Below, in pieces: positions 5,393 to 5,406 of a stretch of DNA of 5,406 bases (the first letter of the stretch is position 1; every line of letters starts with the position of its first letter). Under the pieces are notes generated by a model. That model was not told the DNA's origin and made no database searches. It saw only the letters and a list, made by a program, of their open reading frames with translations. The translations under genes and the position numbers were made by a program. The stretch comes from Pseudomonadota bacterium. Its GTDB lineage: Bacteria > Pseudomonadota > Gammaproteobacteria > Steroidobacterales > Steroidobacteraceae. The stretch spans positions 1 to 5,406 of the forward strand of contig JAJXWE010000149.1 of assembly GCA_021781775.1 (NCBI GenBank), given 5' to 3'.

Positions 5393-5406
5393 ATGAGTGA
5401 CACGCC
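5393..5406 (+). CDS. Start of the next gene, probably pilI (first codons only)
   Basis: ATG at 5393 opens a frame reading Met-Ser-Asp-Thr before the window ends. It lies 61 bases after pilH. In Pil-Chp clusters the next gene is pilI, a CheW-like adaptor that links the receptor PilJ to the kinase ChpA. The identification rests only on gene order; five codons prove nothing. The 61-base gap (5332-5392) shows no clear ribosome site and no terminator; an ATG frame starting at 5332 closes after 22 codons and is not convincing. Confidence 0.35.

Overview
The window reads as chromosomal DNA from a GC-rich gammaproteobacterium. The gene order is the main evidence. On the minus strand a compact series reads gshB, tonB-like, yqgE/algH, ruvX, pyrB. 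It is divergent from pilG-pilH on the plus strand, which is the arrangement known from Pseudomonas and related genera (pilH-pilG / gshB-PA0406-algH-ruvX-pyrR-pyrB). High G+C across all codon positions, ATGA-type start/stop overlaps and long antisense shadow frames fit a GC-rich member of the class. The species cannot be named from this sequence.

Minus-strand block (4320 down to 1). Glutathione synthetase (gshB) comes first. Ten bases later follows a TonB-family energy transducer, then the UPF0301 protein YqgE/AlgH, which overlaps RuvX/YqgF (pre-16S rRNA nuclease) by 8 bases. A 70-base spacer then leads into aspartate carbamoyltransferase (pyrB). PyrB overlaps by 4 bases a gene cut off by the window edge, whose first 109 residues look like the FAD-binding domain of PyrK, the electron-transfer subunit of class 1B dihydroorotate dehydrogenase. 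Tight spacing suggests one transcription unit joining thiol metabolism, envelope energy transduction, rRNA maturation and pyrimidine synthesis.

Divergent intergenic region (4321-4561). About 241 bases separate the gshB and pilG starts. They hold an AT-rich patch and, just before pilG, a nested set of inverted repeats ahead of a strong ribosome binding site.

Plus-strand block (4562 to the end). PilG and PilH, two single-domain CheY-like response regulators of the Pil-Chp pathway that controls type IV pilus twitching, are followed 61 bases later by the first codons of another gene, by position probably pilI.

Most of the window is ordinary, conserved housekeeping DNA; no mobile element, CRISPR array, RNA gene or new defence-like system is visible. 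The points worth a second look are at the pyr end. A PyrK-like gene sits directly behind pyrB in a lineage that normally uses the quinone-linked class 2 enzyme. The pyrR position is empty, and in its place is a short spacer with a 25-codon reading frame linked by stop/start overlaps to both neighbours and a GC-only stem.
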